Made by a program: the position numbers and the translations under genes
Shown here: positions 34,023 through 47,911 of the stretch, in pieces
Numbering within the stretch: the stretch's first letter is position 1
How the letters are laid out: every line of letters begins with the position of its first letter
Assembly (NCBI GenBank): GCA_003339415.1
Contig: PDHQ01000176.1
Span: forward strand, 1-64,000
Reading direction: 5' to 3'
DNA: 64,000 nt
Origin: Ophiocordyceps camponoti-saundersi (nom. inval.)
Lineage: Eukaryota; Ascomycota; Sordariomycetes; Hypocreales; Ophiocordycipitaceae
Notes under the pieces: model-generated
Database searches by the model: none
What the model was told of the DNA's origin: nothing
Seen by the model: the letters and a program-made list of their open reading frames with translations, nothing else

Positions 34023-37000
34023 CTTAACTTTTTCTTTTTATAAAAAGATATACTAAATAAAAAAATATTATATAAAGAAAAAACTCCGTTTTCCTAAAAG
34101 GTAGATATTTCTAGAGAAAAATAATTATATAATATTAAATAAATATATAATCGAAAAAATCTCTAAAAGTAAATAACGCTTATAATATTATAGTAAAAAG
34201 AGATAAAAAAAATAAGCTATTAGCCGAAAAATAAAAATTAGGTTATTATATAATCTAATCTATAATACGTTTTTATAAAGTTTTACTATAAAAGTCTCTT
34301 ATAATTATAATATTAGGAAAAATAAGTAGGAAATCGACTTTTTATAACTTTATACTAAAAATACTAAAAAATATTACGAAAAATAGGAATTAAAAATCGG
34401 ATTCTGCCGCCTTTTACCGCCTTTAGAGGGGTATAAAAACCCCTCCTCGCTCCCTCTCTCTCTCTCTATCTTTCTTTTCCTTTCTTCTTTTTTTCTTTTT
34501 TAAGCTAATCGATAAAGATAATAATAATAACTAAAAAGATCTTTATTAAAAATTAATAAATTATATAATATACTTAAGTTATTTTTATTAATAATTATTA
34601 ATTATACGATATACCTCCCTATCTTAATAGCGTTATAGCTTATTAACCTAAGTTTTACTAAGTTTATATACCTTATAATAAAGAGAATAACCGATACTTT
34701 ATATAGTAGATATCCTTAAATATAAGAAAAAAAAGTCTAGCTATCGTATAATAATAATACTAATAAGAGAGTAGTAAGCGGAGATTTAATTAATAACTAT
34801 ATTATTATCCGATATCTTTATTTACCTTAATAATATTTAAGATTTTAAGCGTATTAAAGCTATTATTATCTAACGCCTAAGTTATTTTCTAGTAATTTTA
34901 CTAATAAGTTATAATAAAGTAATAGTAAAATTATATTATATTTATATTAGAAATCCCTACTTATTTAATATATATTAAACGAATAGTAATAAGGCTTATA
35001 TTATTTATATATAGCGGTCTTATATAATAAGATATTTTTTTATATAACGGGGCTAAGCGTTATAAACTCCTAAGCTAGTACCTTATATTTTAGTAACTAC
35101 TCCTATTAAATTACTTAATAGCTAGCAGCGGGGATAGGTAATAATAATACTAAGTAAAGCACCTCCTAACGCGGAGGAGTATATTACTATCTCGGATAAT
35201 AAGTAGTAAGGGGCGGGGGTAAAAAAGAAGTAATAATAAGGTTAGATAATAAGAAAAAAAATAAAAAAAAGAAAAAAAAATTAGGCATTTAAGACTTATA
35301 GCTTTACTATTTTAAAATTAAACGTAGGAGTTAGATAATACCCGGAAAAAATTAATAGTAATTTTTATATAAAAATAATAAAAAAAAACGTAAAAATATA
35401 AAAAAAATAAGAAGGTAAAAATAAAGAGTTAGATAAAGTAAAAATATAAGAAAGAAAAAAGTATAAGTCTCGTATAACTTAAGTAAGTTATTAAATAGTA
35501 GCTTTAATCTATAACTTATAGGAATTTATAAAAATAAGGGTTAATAAGGCTAAGTTAGGGCTATCCTTAGTATAAGCGTTAGCTAAGTTATTCTTACTAT
35601 TAATTTATCGTATTTCTAAAATTTCCTTACGCTTATATAACTTATAAATAGCTATAATATCGATTATTAGTCGTTTTTCTATTATTAAGCTAAGCTTTAC
35701 TAAGTAATTATATAATAAATATAAGTTTATATAAAAAATAAAGGGGATTAGGGGCGTGCTTAAAGATTATATAATAGCTTAAATAGTTAAGTAAAAGGCT
35801 AGGCCGATATTAACGCTATTTACTATATCGTAAAGTTCGCTTATTAGGATACTTTAAGTAACTTTTTTATATTTTATAGAGGTTTAGTAAAAGATATTAC
35901 CTTATATAATAAATAAGTTAAAGGACCGGTCTTTTTTACTAAGGATAATTAAAATACTAAGCTATAAGGTAAGGTCCCTATTATTTACGAATAACCTATT
36001 TATAAAAATAAATAGTTTCGTATAAGATAAGTTAAGCGGGATAAACCGTAAATTGCAAGTAATATTATTAATCTACTATTAAATATATTTATTAAAGGCT
36101 AAAATATCTTACGAGGAAGGATCGGTTATTTAAGCAGCTACCGTAAAGTTATATAACGCTTCCGGTTAATAGGTAGAAGTAATATATACTCCTTAAGCTT
36201 ACTAGCTAATAAAGTCCTATAAGGTAATATTAGCAGTTAAGTTAATAACGTAAAGGCCCCTTACTTATTTTTTCTATATAAGAACGATATCGTATAATTC
36301 GCGCGTAATATAACTACTATTAAAGTTAATAGATAAGCTATTAGTAAGGAATATTTTAGGCTTTATATAAAGCTTTGCCTATTTTAACTTATTTTCCTTA
36401 AGTTTAGAGAATATATTAGATATAAAAGAGAATATATTATCTATTTATAAGCCCGTTATTCTAAATAAGTTAGGGCTAGCTATTATAAATAAAAAATATA
36501 GATTATATAATAAGGGCGTTATATAAAGGTTCGTATAATAATAATTATAATATATCTTAAACTAATATAATTTTAATTCTACTAGCTTATATAGCGGCTT
36601 TTTAATATATAAAAAAGTATAAGGTAAATATTAATCTTATAGTTTTTTAGGAAAGTACGCGTATATTATATAACTTAAAAGATTAGTAAACTATATATAT
36701 ACTTACGTAATATCTTATAATTCGCCTTAGTAATTATACGACTTTATAAAGGTAAGTTTAAGAGTAAGAAAGAGGCGCTATAATATATATAGAATTATAA
36801 GTAATTACGTAAGTATTTCTTCCTTACTATTATTACTATACTCTTAAACGATAAGCTAGGATTTCTCGTAAGGTTTATCGTTTAGATTTTTTACCTCTTA
36901 TATAAAACGCGTTTTAAAAATATATCTTATAAGGTCTAAGGAAGGGTTATATTAAATAAAGGTAAAGACTTCTTATATAAAAAGGGTATTAATTTCCTTA

Positions 37001-40000
37001 TAGTTAGAGGCCTTAAATAATTATTTTAAAGTAGTAATAATACCTTATTACTATAGTTATATAGTAAGTATATAGTTATTTTTTCCCTTTATAATAATAA
37101 ATATAGAGGGAAAAGCTTTATATAAGTCTTTATTATATAAGGGTATAATCGGGATTTTAAACTATACCTTTTTCTTTATAAGTATAGTAAGGAGGGAGCG
37201 GAGATAAGGTTTAACTTATATCGTATAAAATCTAGTTAGTCCTATAAGGAGTTTAAGAATAATATCTTAGCTATCGAAACTAGAAATATAAAAAGGACCT
37301 TATTATTTATCCTTTTTACGCTAAATAAAAACTTCGCTTTAAAAAGGAAGCGATAAGATATTATATAAGTTAGGTCTATTTCGGGTATAGAGAGCGCGTA
37401 AAATATCCGCTTAAGCTTTAATTTATTATACTTATATTATAGCACGCTAAATTACTTAAGCTCTTATAATAATATTAAGGGCTAAGGGCGAGTTATATAA
37501 AATATAGGAGTAAGCGCTAAAAATAAAAAATATTAGGATAAGGCTATCTAATTTAGCTATATTATTAATAGCCTTAATAGCTATTTAAAAATAATTATAT
37601 TATTAGTCTTAGTGCTAATTTCCTATTATAAGATATTATACGCCCGCCTAAAAGGGGCGTATATACGTTTAACTTTACTAATCGCCTAATACGCTTCGAT
37701 AGGTATTTCTTTATATATAGTGCTAAGTAGTTTCGCGTTTATACGAAACTTTAGAGAGGAAAAGTTAGTCCTAGCGTTATAAAAGATAATATTTAGTAGG
37801 CCTTAGTATATATAAATCTAGTATTTATATAAGGCGTTTTAAGCGTTTGCCGCTAATATATTTCGTATAAAGGCGGCTATTAAGAAAAATATAGCTTCGT
37901 TAATAGCGTATAGGACTAGCTTACCGCTAAGGTAAAAAATATCGATAATAAGCGAGTAGTTAAAATTATAGTTATCTTTAAGGGAGAATTTAAATTACCG
38001 AGGTTTTAAGTTATATAACTAATATTAGTAATATAAACGTTAGATTAACTTAAGGGCTACGGGGGTTACGTTTAGAAAACTAGCCTTTTTTAGTAAGTTA
38101 TAAAGTTATTATATATAAAAATAGCTAAAATATCGGTAAAGCTATCGTAACTCTTATTCTATATAATATAATATAGATTCTTACTTTAAGATATTAAAAA
38201 ATAAATATCCCTATTTCCTAATAATAGGAATTATTATATTATTATATTATATAATAATATCCCTTATATTATTATAGAAGGTATAAAAGCGGTTAGTATC
38301 TTTAAGATAGAAAAGGAATAGGGTAGAAATATTAAGAATATAGTAAAGGACTTTGCCGAGAAGGTTTCGTATAATAATAGTTCTAATTAGCTTAGTAAGT
38401 TCTAAGAAGCTAAAATAGATCGTATTCTTAGTTAGAGTTTAGTTAATAATTATATAAGAGTATTCCTAAATATAAGCTTCTACTTATAGTTTACTTATAA
38501 TTAAGATTTACGTAGCTCCTATATTTTAAAGCTTACCTTAATATATCGTACGATATATATCGGAAAGGAGGAATTATTCCGCGGGAACCGCTAGGGCCTT
38601 TAGTTAGTAGATATTATTATTAGTAAGGCGGTATATATAGGCCGCTATAATAAAAAATAAAACCGCGTTTTCGCTACTAATAATTTCCTTTTTAATATTA
38701 AAGTTTTCGTTATATAACTATAAAAACTAAGAATCTTATTTATTAAAACCTTCGTATAATAAAAGGAATACGCTAAATTCTTCCTTCGTAAGAGGGTCCT
38801 AGCTAATTTCTTTATAATTAGTAAGGTATTACTTATATACGCGTTAAATATTATCTAACTTATAGTTTATAAACTAATATTTTTCCTTTTTATATATAAA
38901 GTACTTTTATATTATATAAGGTTAGAACTAATATTGCTATAGGGAAAAATATTATATAGGGGGCGATTATCGTTAGTAAGGAGTAAAAAAAGATTATCCG
39001 GGGTTTATATAATATTTATTATAATTAAGGTAGCGTTATTCGATAAAAAACTAATTAGTAGTTTTATCCGTAGTAATAGTAAGGGAGGAACGGAGGCGAT
39101 TAATAAATATTTCGTATAATATATCTTAGAATATTATAGCTAATTTAAGTTTTAGAACGCCGCGATAAGCTTATACGATAATAGTAAGAAGTTACTTTTC
39201 TCCTTAATAGTTAAGTCTAAGAGCTTATTAAATAAGTTAAAATTTATTAAAAAGGGTATTAAATAAATTTATTATAGTTTTATCGGGGTTTTCTTATCGT
39301 ATAATATTAAAAAAAAGAGTAGTTTAATTTATTTAATATAACGAATAGTTTATATAAGTATTAAAATACGTATTTAAAAAAATATAAATTTTATTTTATC
39401 GTTTCTCCGATCTAATAAAGTATAAATAATAATCCTAAACTTTATTTAAAAAGATATCTGGAAAAATAGCGTAGAATTAATCTTCCGTTATACTAATATA
39501 GGAGTAATAGCTAATAAAAATCCTAGCCTTATCGATTAGTATATTATACGGCCGCCTTATATAGTTCTAATCTTTTTACTAACTCTTAAGGAAAGCGGTA
39601 ACCTTATTTAGGGAGATTAGTTTATTTGCTACTTATTATATTAGTAATAATATATAAACTTATACGATACTTATTAAGGCTTAATTTATTAGTTTTAGGA
39701 AGGTCTAAGTTAGGGTTACTAAGGGTAGCTATATATTTAAGTTATATAGAGTAATTAACTTTTACGTATAGGTCGTATAAAGTAAGGGTTCGGCTAAGAT
39801 ACTTCGTAGTAGCTATATTAAAATATATCTTAACTTAAGGGGCTATACTAAGTATAAAGCTTATATTATATAATCTAAAAAAGTTAGTTCGGAAAAGGGG
39901 AGGTAGTCTAACTATATAGAAAAGGCTTTTTACGGGTTAGGGGGTAAAACGTCTTCCGGTTTAGCCTTAAGGAGTCGTATAAAGCGTTTAATTAATATAC

Positions 40001-40709
40001 TATTTCCGATAAGCGGGATATATCGTGCGATTATAATTTAAGTTAATTCTTTTAAAAATATATAGTAGATATATTTTAGCTAGTAATAGGTCTATCCTTA
40101 AAGTTCTAATTAGATTATATAAAGAAGGTTATCCTTATAAAGGTTAAAGTGAATAATATCGTATATTTACTAAGTAATAAATATTATTAATTTAATTTTA
40201 ACCTTATCGGGAGGTTATATAAGGTCGGGTTATATATCTTAATAAGTCGGGTTCGTACTTTAAGTCTAGATATAAAAGTTAACTTTACTTCCTTCTATTA
40301 TTTTATTATACGAAGCTAAAATCTCGTTTATTACTGTTATTATAGTTAATATATTTACTACTTCCTATTTAATTTCTAAGGTTATAGAAGCTATATTATC
40401 GTTATTACGTTTTTAGAACGCTATTAAAAGTAATATTATATAACTAGTAAAAAGTACTAGGCTAAATATAGCTTTTCGGTAAGGACTTTATTATTAGTAA
40501 GTATTATATATTACCTTAATCTTTTAATCTTAATAGTAGTATTAGGTAAAAATAGCTCTTCGGTAAGAACTAGTATTAAGAAGTAAGGTAAAAATATAGG
40601 TATCGGTCGATAGCGGGCATAGGGGCTTTTTAGTATCGTACGATACCTATCTTATTACTCTAGCTAATCTATAGTTAACTAATAATTAATTAGTATAATT
40701 ACTAATTAG

Positions 40710-41010
40710 TATTAAGTAATTTTTATATATATATATAGGTAAGAGAAAGTAAAGGTAACCTATATTAAGTATAATTAGAGATAGATACCTTTTCTTTATC
40801 GTATAAGGAAGAGCGGCTATATAGCTAGATAACGCTTTACTTCTATACCCTCCTTCTTCTTATCTAAGCTACCTCCTACCTCCTAAGTCGTACGAGGCAT
40901 AACTTAGGTAGTAATATATATTTCGTTAGAGGCTTCCTTATATCTATACTATCTTCTATATATATATCGTATAGCAGATATAAAGGGGTATAGAGAGATA
41001 ATATCTAATA
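40710..41010. repeat. Right LTR of the 7.29-kb element
   Basis: 301 bp partner of the left LTR. It retains a different subset of CpA/TpG sites (for example GAGGCATAAC and a GCAGATATA stretch), as expected if RIP hit the two copies independently. Confidence 0.85.
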
Positions 41011-44000
41011 TTAAAATTATAATAATAAAGAAAATATCTTATATAACGGAGTTTATAAAAATCTTATTATAAAGTTAAATAAGTAACTAGCTTAATTAGT
41101 TTATTAATAGCGCTTTATTTTTTTAATAAAGTTTATTTATATTATCTAAAGCTTTTAAAGCTTTACTTTTTTTCTAATATTAAATATAATAAGTATTTTT
41201 AATTATATTTTATATTTTAAGCTAATAGAAATCCTTAACTTTTTTAGCTTTCGTAAATAAATTATAGCTTTCCTCTACTCTTACCTTTTTAACTATACCT
41301 CCTACTTAAAAATTAATAATAAATTATTAAACCTTTTCTTTATTTTTATTAAAATCCCTTAAAGCTCCCCGCTCTTTTTAATACTTTTTATCTTATATAT
41401 CTTATCTTTTTATAAGCGCTTAAAATAAGTAACTAATATATTTATTATTAGATTTAAAAATAATATTAATATTTTTAATATTAAGCGTACTTTTATTTAA
41501 GTTCGCTATTAGCTTAAATAAGCTTAAAGTATTTATTATAATTAAGTAGCGGAGTATAAAATAATTTTCTAGCTATTTAAAAATAAGCTCCTTTATTTTA
41601 TAAAAGCCCGCTTTATTAATATAACTCCGCTAATCTTTAATAAGAATATTATTTAACTTATATAAGAGGTATATATACTTAAGGTTTAAATTTATTATAA
41701 ACTTTAATAAAAGCTATATTTCTACCGCTTTATAAAGAAGCTTACTTATTAATAGCTAGCCTTAACTAAGCTTACTTTATTTATTTAAAGCTTTTTACTC
41801 CTCTAAGTAAGGGAAATTTATATTAAAGTTATTAAGTTTATAATTACTTTTAATATTATAATTTACTTTACTTTAACCCCGCTAGGCGGAGAACTTAAAA
41901 GCCTTATCTTCTAATAGCTAGTTATAACTTAATTTAAATACCTTTACCTTATTTTTAGAGTATATTAAATAACCTTTTCCTATTATATTAAGTTTAAAAC
42001 TTTTATCCTTTTTATTAATATTTACCTATCTTACCGCGCTGCTTATAGCTACTAACTTTTTTATAATAAAAAGCTAATAGCTTATATTTACTCCGCTTTT
42101 AAAAAAATTATTATATACCTTTGCTAATATTATAAAAGTTAGCCCCGCCCCGCTTATATCCTCTTTAAATCCCTTTAATCCTCTTTTATTATTTAGGTAT
42201 AAATTATAGATATCGCCTCTTAGTCTTTTAAGATTTTAAAAGCTTATTTTTACGAAGAATAGTAACTTTGCTAAAACTCTAAAAAGGGAAAGCTTTAAAA
42301 ATATAGCTAATCCTCCGAATACCTTACTAATAAACCGCCCTAACTAAAACTTAATAATACTTTATAAATTTATTAAAGCTTTCCGAAATTCTTAAATAGC
42401 GCCTTAACTTAGCTTTATAATAATAAAATTAGCCTTAATAAGTTTCTTTATATTTATAATATTTTTATAATTATAACTTTTTATTATTTTTATAATAATA
42501 AGAAAAATAAGATAATAGCTTATTTTACTTTATATTATAAATTAACTATTTATAAGAGGACGCTTTTATTAATACTTCTTATAAGTTTAATTTAAAATTA
42601 TAAGGATTTTAATAAAGCTTTTAGCTATAAGGCTATTATAAGCTTTCTTACCTTATAGTTTATTTACTTATAACGCTTTAATTAATTTAACTTTTTTTTA
42701 TTATTTTATAATATTTAAATATATTAAAATATTTAAATATAAGGTTTAAGCGCGGGGGTTAGTTTTTAATATTTTTACTATATAATTATCGCTATTTATT
42801 TACCTTATATCCCGCTTTTAACTCCGCTCTTTACTTTACTTAGCTTTATTTAGCTTACTTAGCTTTTTTACCTTTTTTCCCGCCCTACCCTTTACTTTAT
42901 CCTCCGCGCCTAATAATATTTTTAACTTTTCTAAGCTTATCTTTTAAGCTATTATTATTATTTTCTATTATATATTTTAATATTTTTAATATAGATTTTA
43001 TAAAAGATAATTCTAATATTTAAATAAAATTTAGCTTAGGCTTTAACTTCTCTTTTACCGCTTTCTTAGCCTCTATCTTTTTTATTTCCTATTTCTCTTT
43101 ACCCTTTTTTATATTACTTACCTTTTTTACTCCGCTTACCCTCTTAACTTTATTCGCCTTTTTTTTATTTTCTCTAACTATTATCTAATTTAATTTACTC
43201 CCTAATATTAATATAATAAAAATTAGTATTTAATCTATTACTTTATTTTTTATTTTTAGCTTTATTTTTAGCTTTAGCTTTAGTTTTAGTAAATTTAAGT
43301 TAAGAGTATATTAAACTTTAATAATATTTTTTAGAATATACTTAAATTAATTAACTTTAATATAATCTATTATTTTTTAATTAATATTATTTTATATTTA
43401 ATTAAGATTATATATTATATTATATATAGTAAATTAAAAGTTTTATATTTTTAAGTATATTTTTAATTAAAATTCTTATAAAAATAATATAATAAGGTTT
43501 TTTAAGCTAATAATAATAATAATTATTATTATTATTATAAATACTTTTACTATTACCGCTATCGCTTTTTTTACTTTTATTATAAACTCTATTATTATTA
43601 TTATAATTAGTATTATTTAAATTAACGCCTTTACCCCCGCGCCCCTTATTACCGCCTCCGCTTCCTCTTTTATACTTATTATTATTATTACCTCTACTTA
43701 TAATCTAATTATTATATTTATTACCGCTATTATTATTATTATTACTTTACCCCCCTTTTTACTTTTTACTTTACTTATACTAATAATTATTTATTTACTA
43801 AGTATTCTAAGGTAAATTAGCACTAATATATAAAACTCTTAGGGAGAAGTATTAATAATTATAATAATAAGAGTAATATTAAGGGTAGCTATTAAAATAG
43901 CTAACTTTATTCAGGCGCTTACCTAAGGTATTATTATTATCTTATTAAGTTAAAGCTTTAATATCTTATTTTATTTTTATATATTATATAAGTTAATTTA

Positions 44001-45015
44001 GATTTTTTATTATTATTTATTATTAGCTATATTTAAAATTTTACTTTACTCTATATTATTTAATATTTATTAATAAGCTATTTAGCTATCCTCCTTTATT
44101 AATATACCGCGTTATTTTTATTATAATAATATATAATTTTTTTTAAATATATTTATAACTTAGTTAGTATTTTAAGCTTTAACTTTAACTTTACCCTTAA
44201 CTTTTAATCTTACTTATTTTTTAATATTTATATTAAATTTTAATATAATTAAAATAATTAGCTAATTATAAGCTTATATATTTTATTAGCTTTATATATA
44301 GCTAATATTATATAATATTATTTACCTTATTATTTTTAATATAAGATTTTATAATTAGCTAGCTAAGCTATATATATAATATAAGGAAAATTATAAAGCT
44401 TATAATAAATAATCTTAAATATATTTATTATTATTATTTTATTAATATAACTATATAATTTTTATTATATTCCTTTTATTATAAAAGTTAAAAAGAAAAG
44501 TTAAAAAAAAGGGGTTAGAAATATACTTTTTTCTAAAAATAATAAAAAAAAAGGAAAAAAAAGGTAAAAAAGAAAAAGATATAGCCCCCCCTTTTTTAAT
44601 TACTAATAAATAATAAAGCGGCTACCCCGCTACTTTACCTTACCCTTTTTTAGACTTTCCTTCCTCCGCTCCGCGCTATATCGCCTTACCTTATACTGCC
44701 CTATACCGCCTTATACCGCTCCGTACCGCCCCGCGCTATATTATACCGCCCCGCTCCTTTTACCCCGCGCCTTATAAACTTTCCTTTTCTCTATACTCCC
44801 TTTTTTACCTTACTTTTTTTATATTATTTAAGATTACCTTTAGGTAATAAGCTTATTATATTTTATTATTACTAGCTATTATTATATTTTTATATAAGCG
44901 TATAGTAAGCTTTCCTTTTATAGTTAGGGGGTTTAACTTTACTTTAGGGGATTTTTCTTACTTATTATATTATAAAGGCTTTAAATATTATAAAGGCCCT
45001 TAGCGTATAAATAAA
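41011..45015 (-). mobile_element. DFE copy 2, segment D
   Basis: Reverse complement of 11,665-15,703, including the trinucleotide stretch (43,500-43,760), the decamer array (44,670-44,760) and the TAAA-repeat terminus at about 45,000-45,020. With F and E it restores a ~7.25-kb element. Confidence 0.7.
44670..44760 (-). repeat. TATACCGCC minisatellite (mirror of 11,919-12,020)
   Basis: Degenerate tandem TATACCGCC units; counterpart of the GGCGGTATA array in DFE copy 1. Lies about 250-350 bp from the element terminus in both copies. Confidence 0.7.
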
Positions 45016-45039
45016 TAAAAATAAAATTACTTAAGTATA

Positions 45040-45610
45040 AACTTTAAATATCTCCTTTTAGTTTCTTAAAACTTTAAAAGCTTAACTTTATAAAAAATAG
45101 TAATTTTACTAAAACTTTAAAAAAGGAAAGCTTTAAAAATATAGCTAATCTTTTAGATACTTTATTAATAAATTATCTTAACTAAAACTTGATATTATTT
45201 TATAAATTTATTAAAGCTTTTTAAAATTCTTTAATAGCGCCTTAATTTAGCTTTATAATAATAAAATTAGCTTTAATAAGTTTCTTTATACTTATAATAT
45301 TTTTATAATTATAACTTTTTATTTTTTTTATAATAATAAGGAAGATAAGATAATAACTTACTTTACTTTATACTATAAATTAATTATTTATAAAAAAACG
45401 CTTTTATTTATATTTCTTATAAGTTTAATTTAAAACTATAAAAATCTTAATAAGGTATTTAATTATAAAGCTATTATAAGCTTATTTACCTTATAATTTA
45501 TCCGCTTATAACGCTTTTATTAATTTAACTTTTTTTTATTATTTAATAATATTTAAATATATTATAATATTTAAATATATAGTTTCTATATAAAAAATAA
45601 ATTTTTAATA
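45040..45610 (-). mobile_element. DFE fragment, internal part of D
   Basis: Matches 42,220-42,770 in the same orientation, so it is a third, truncated D copy. On the right it is interrupted by element C2 around 45,615. Confidence 0.6.
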
Positions 45611-45619
45611 TTTTAGCTA

Positions 45620-47463
45620 TTAACTTTTATATATTTTATAAACTTTACGCTTATAATAATATAAATATAAACTTTTTATTCTTATATTATAAGTAACCTC
45701 CGCTTCCTCTATTATTTTATAGCGATAGCTAGCTATACTTAAAGTAACTTTAAAAGGGAGGGCGATACTATATAAGTTAATTATAACTATAAAAAATTTT
45801 TACTTAAAATATAGCTTTACTTTAAATTATAATAATTTTAAATTTAAAAATCTATTATACTTATTACCTTACTAGAAATTAAAGTAAATATTAGTAAAAT
45901 TATTTTAGGAAATATTTTTATCTTTATATAAGTAATTATTAAATAAGTAGCGGAGTTTAAAAAGGTTTAGGGAGGCGCCCTCTTTACTTTAACTTTATTA
46001 GTTAATAATATCTCTTAGCTATTATAGCCGTAGTTTCCTCTCTTTTTTATAGCTTTAGGAAAAGCGGAATTTCTTTAATATAAGCTATAGTTATAGCTAA
46101 AGCGCTAAAAAAAACTATTAAAAAGTAAGTTTTTAAAGAATATAAGTAATAGTTTATAATTTACTTAAACTTTATAGCTACTTCGCTTTAAAATTTAAGC
46201 CTTAAAGCGATTATAATAAATATTAATTATAAATTTTATAAATAAGGCTAAGCTTTTATAATAAGAAAATTACTTAGCGGTAATATTATACTAATATTTT
46301 AAGATATTATTTATAAGCTTTAATCTAATTTAAAATAGCTTTATATTATTTTTAGAGAAAAAATATATTTAATTAGCGAAATTATACTTTTATTATAAAA
46401 AAAATACTAATATAAGCTTTATAATAAAGTAATAAAAAAGCTTTTTAGAAAAAGATTAAGTTATTAAATAAGGTTTTAGTAATATAACTATATATAAGAA
46501 AAAGTATTTTAAAACTTAGCGGAGTTTCTTAATAATTACTATTAATAATATAATAAATATAAACTAAATTTATAATAAAAGTATAATAATATAAGTAAAG
46601 ATTTTTAACGCTAAACTTTATATTTTAAAAATCTAACTTTAATAATATTTTAAATATTATAAACTTAAATATATCGCTAAATATTATATAATAAAGCTAT
46701 AATATAAAAAATATTTTACCGCTTTATATATAAAAAGTAAATTTACTTACTTTATAGCTTATAAAAAAAACTATATTATTATTTTTTTTATTAAAAGTTT
46801 TATTTTAAATAAAGTTAACTTTACTTTAAAATAAGAGTAATATAAGACTAAGCGAAAAATATATATATTACCTAACTTTAGAAGTTTATAAACTAAAACT
46901 TTATATATACCGCCTCTCCTCCCCTTTTAGCGCTAATTAAAAACTAATAATAGCTAAGGCGGAAACGCTAAAAAGCGAATATAATAGCACCCCCTCCTCT
47001 AATTTTAATTTCACACTTATCTATAGCTTTATTATAATAATCTAGCTATTTTTTAAAATTAGCTATTATAAGGTTTATTATAAAATAGTAAAACTTTTAT
47101 ATATTTCTAAGCTATATTAATAAGGCTTTAATTAATTAGATTATTAAAGCTATTTTAATTAAATATAAGGATTTAGTTTATAATAATAATAATAGCTAGG
47201 AGGATAAGTAAGCTATATAAACTTTATATTAAACTTAGTTTATATATACTTTTATTATTATAAAGTCCGCTCCGGGGGAAATATTAGCTTTTAAATTACT
47301 AATTAATACTTAACTTATTAAATATATAAAATATTAAGTACGGGCAGGGTTTAACTTAAAGCTAAGGTAACGCTTAAGGGGAGGGTTTTACTCTAAGTTT
47401 TCTAGTTTTTCCCCCTTTTAGAATATATATAAAATAGTTTTAAGCTATATAAGGTATATTAGC

Positions 47464-47505
<42 letters not shown>
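45620..47505 (+). mobile_element. Element C2, non-LTR-like, (TTA)n tail
   Basis: About 1.89 kb in the same orientation as C1, starting near TAACTTTTATATATT and ending in a perfect (ATT)n tail (47,471-47,505). Strongly RIP-affected, but aligned to C1 along its length. Target duplications were not clear. Confidence 0.7.
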
Positions 47506-47507
<2 letters not shown>

Positions 47508-47911
47508 AATACGCTATACTAATTAAAAATATTTTATAATTATAATAATATTTAGCTTAATATTAAAAAAGTTTATATTATTAGTAAACTTAATAACTTT
47601 TAGCTTAGGTTTATATTTTAATTATTAGTAAAGTAATATTATATTAAGGATAAAAAATATAATAAAAAGCGGGAAGCTTTAAGGAACTTTAATTTAAACT
47701 AAGAAAGGTGCTAGGGCTTATTTATTAAAGCGTAAATATAAAAAGTAATAGCTAAAATAGCTTTATAAAAAAGTTTAGATTTAAGTAAGGTACCTTATAT
47801 ATATAAATTTATAAAGTAATTTATTATAAAAATAGCGTTAAAAGCTCCTTTTATATTAAATTATAAAAAAAAGTAACCCCTTTCCTAGCTTAGGTAGCTT
47901 AAATAAGTTTT
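47506..47911. other. RIP tract, nothing recognisable
   Basis: About 400 bp of AT-rich DNA between C2 and A3 with no repeat partner seen. Confidence 0.5.

Larger units (their letters stand above)
33722..41010. mobile_element. Complete 7.29-kb LTR retrotransposon, TSD TTAAA
   Basis: Two LTRs of exactly 301 bp (33,722-34,022 and 40,710-41,010) flank a 6.69-kb interior. The 5-bp duplications TTAAA are at 33,717-33,721 and 41,011-41,015. LTR ends read TA...TA, expected from TG...CA after RIP. Copies of the host site without the insertion are visible at about 27,485. The interior contains decayed frames but no motif I could assign to copia or gypsy, so family and coding strand are left open. It keeps somewhat more CpG than its surroundings. 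Confidence 0.85.
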
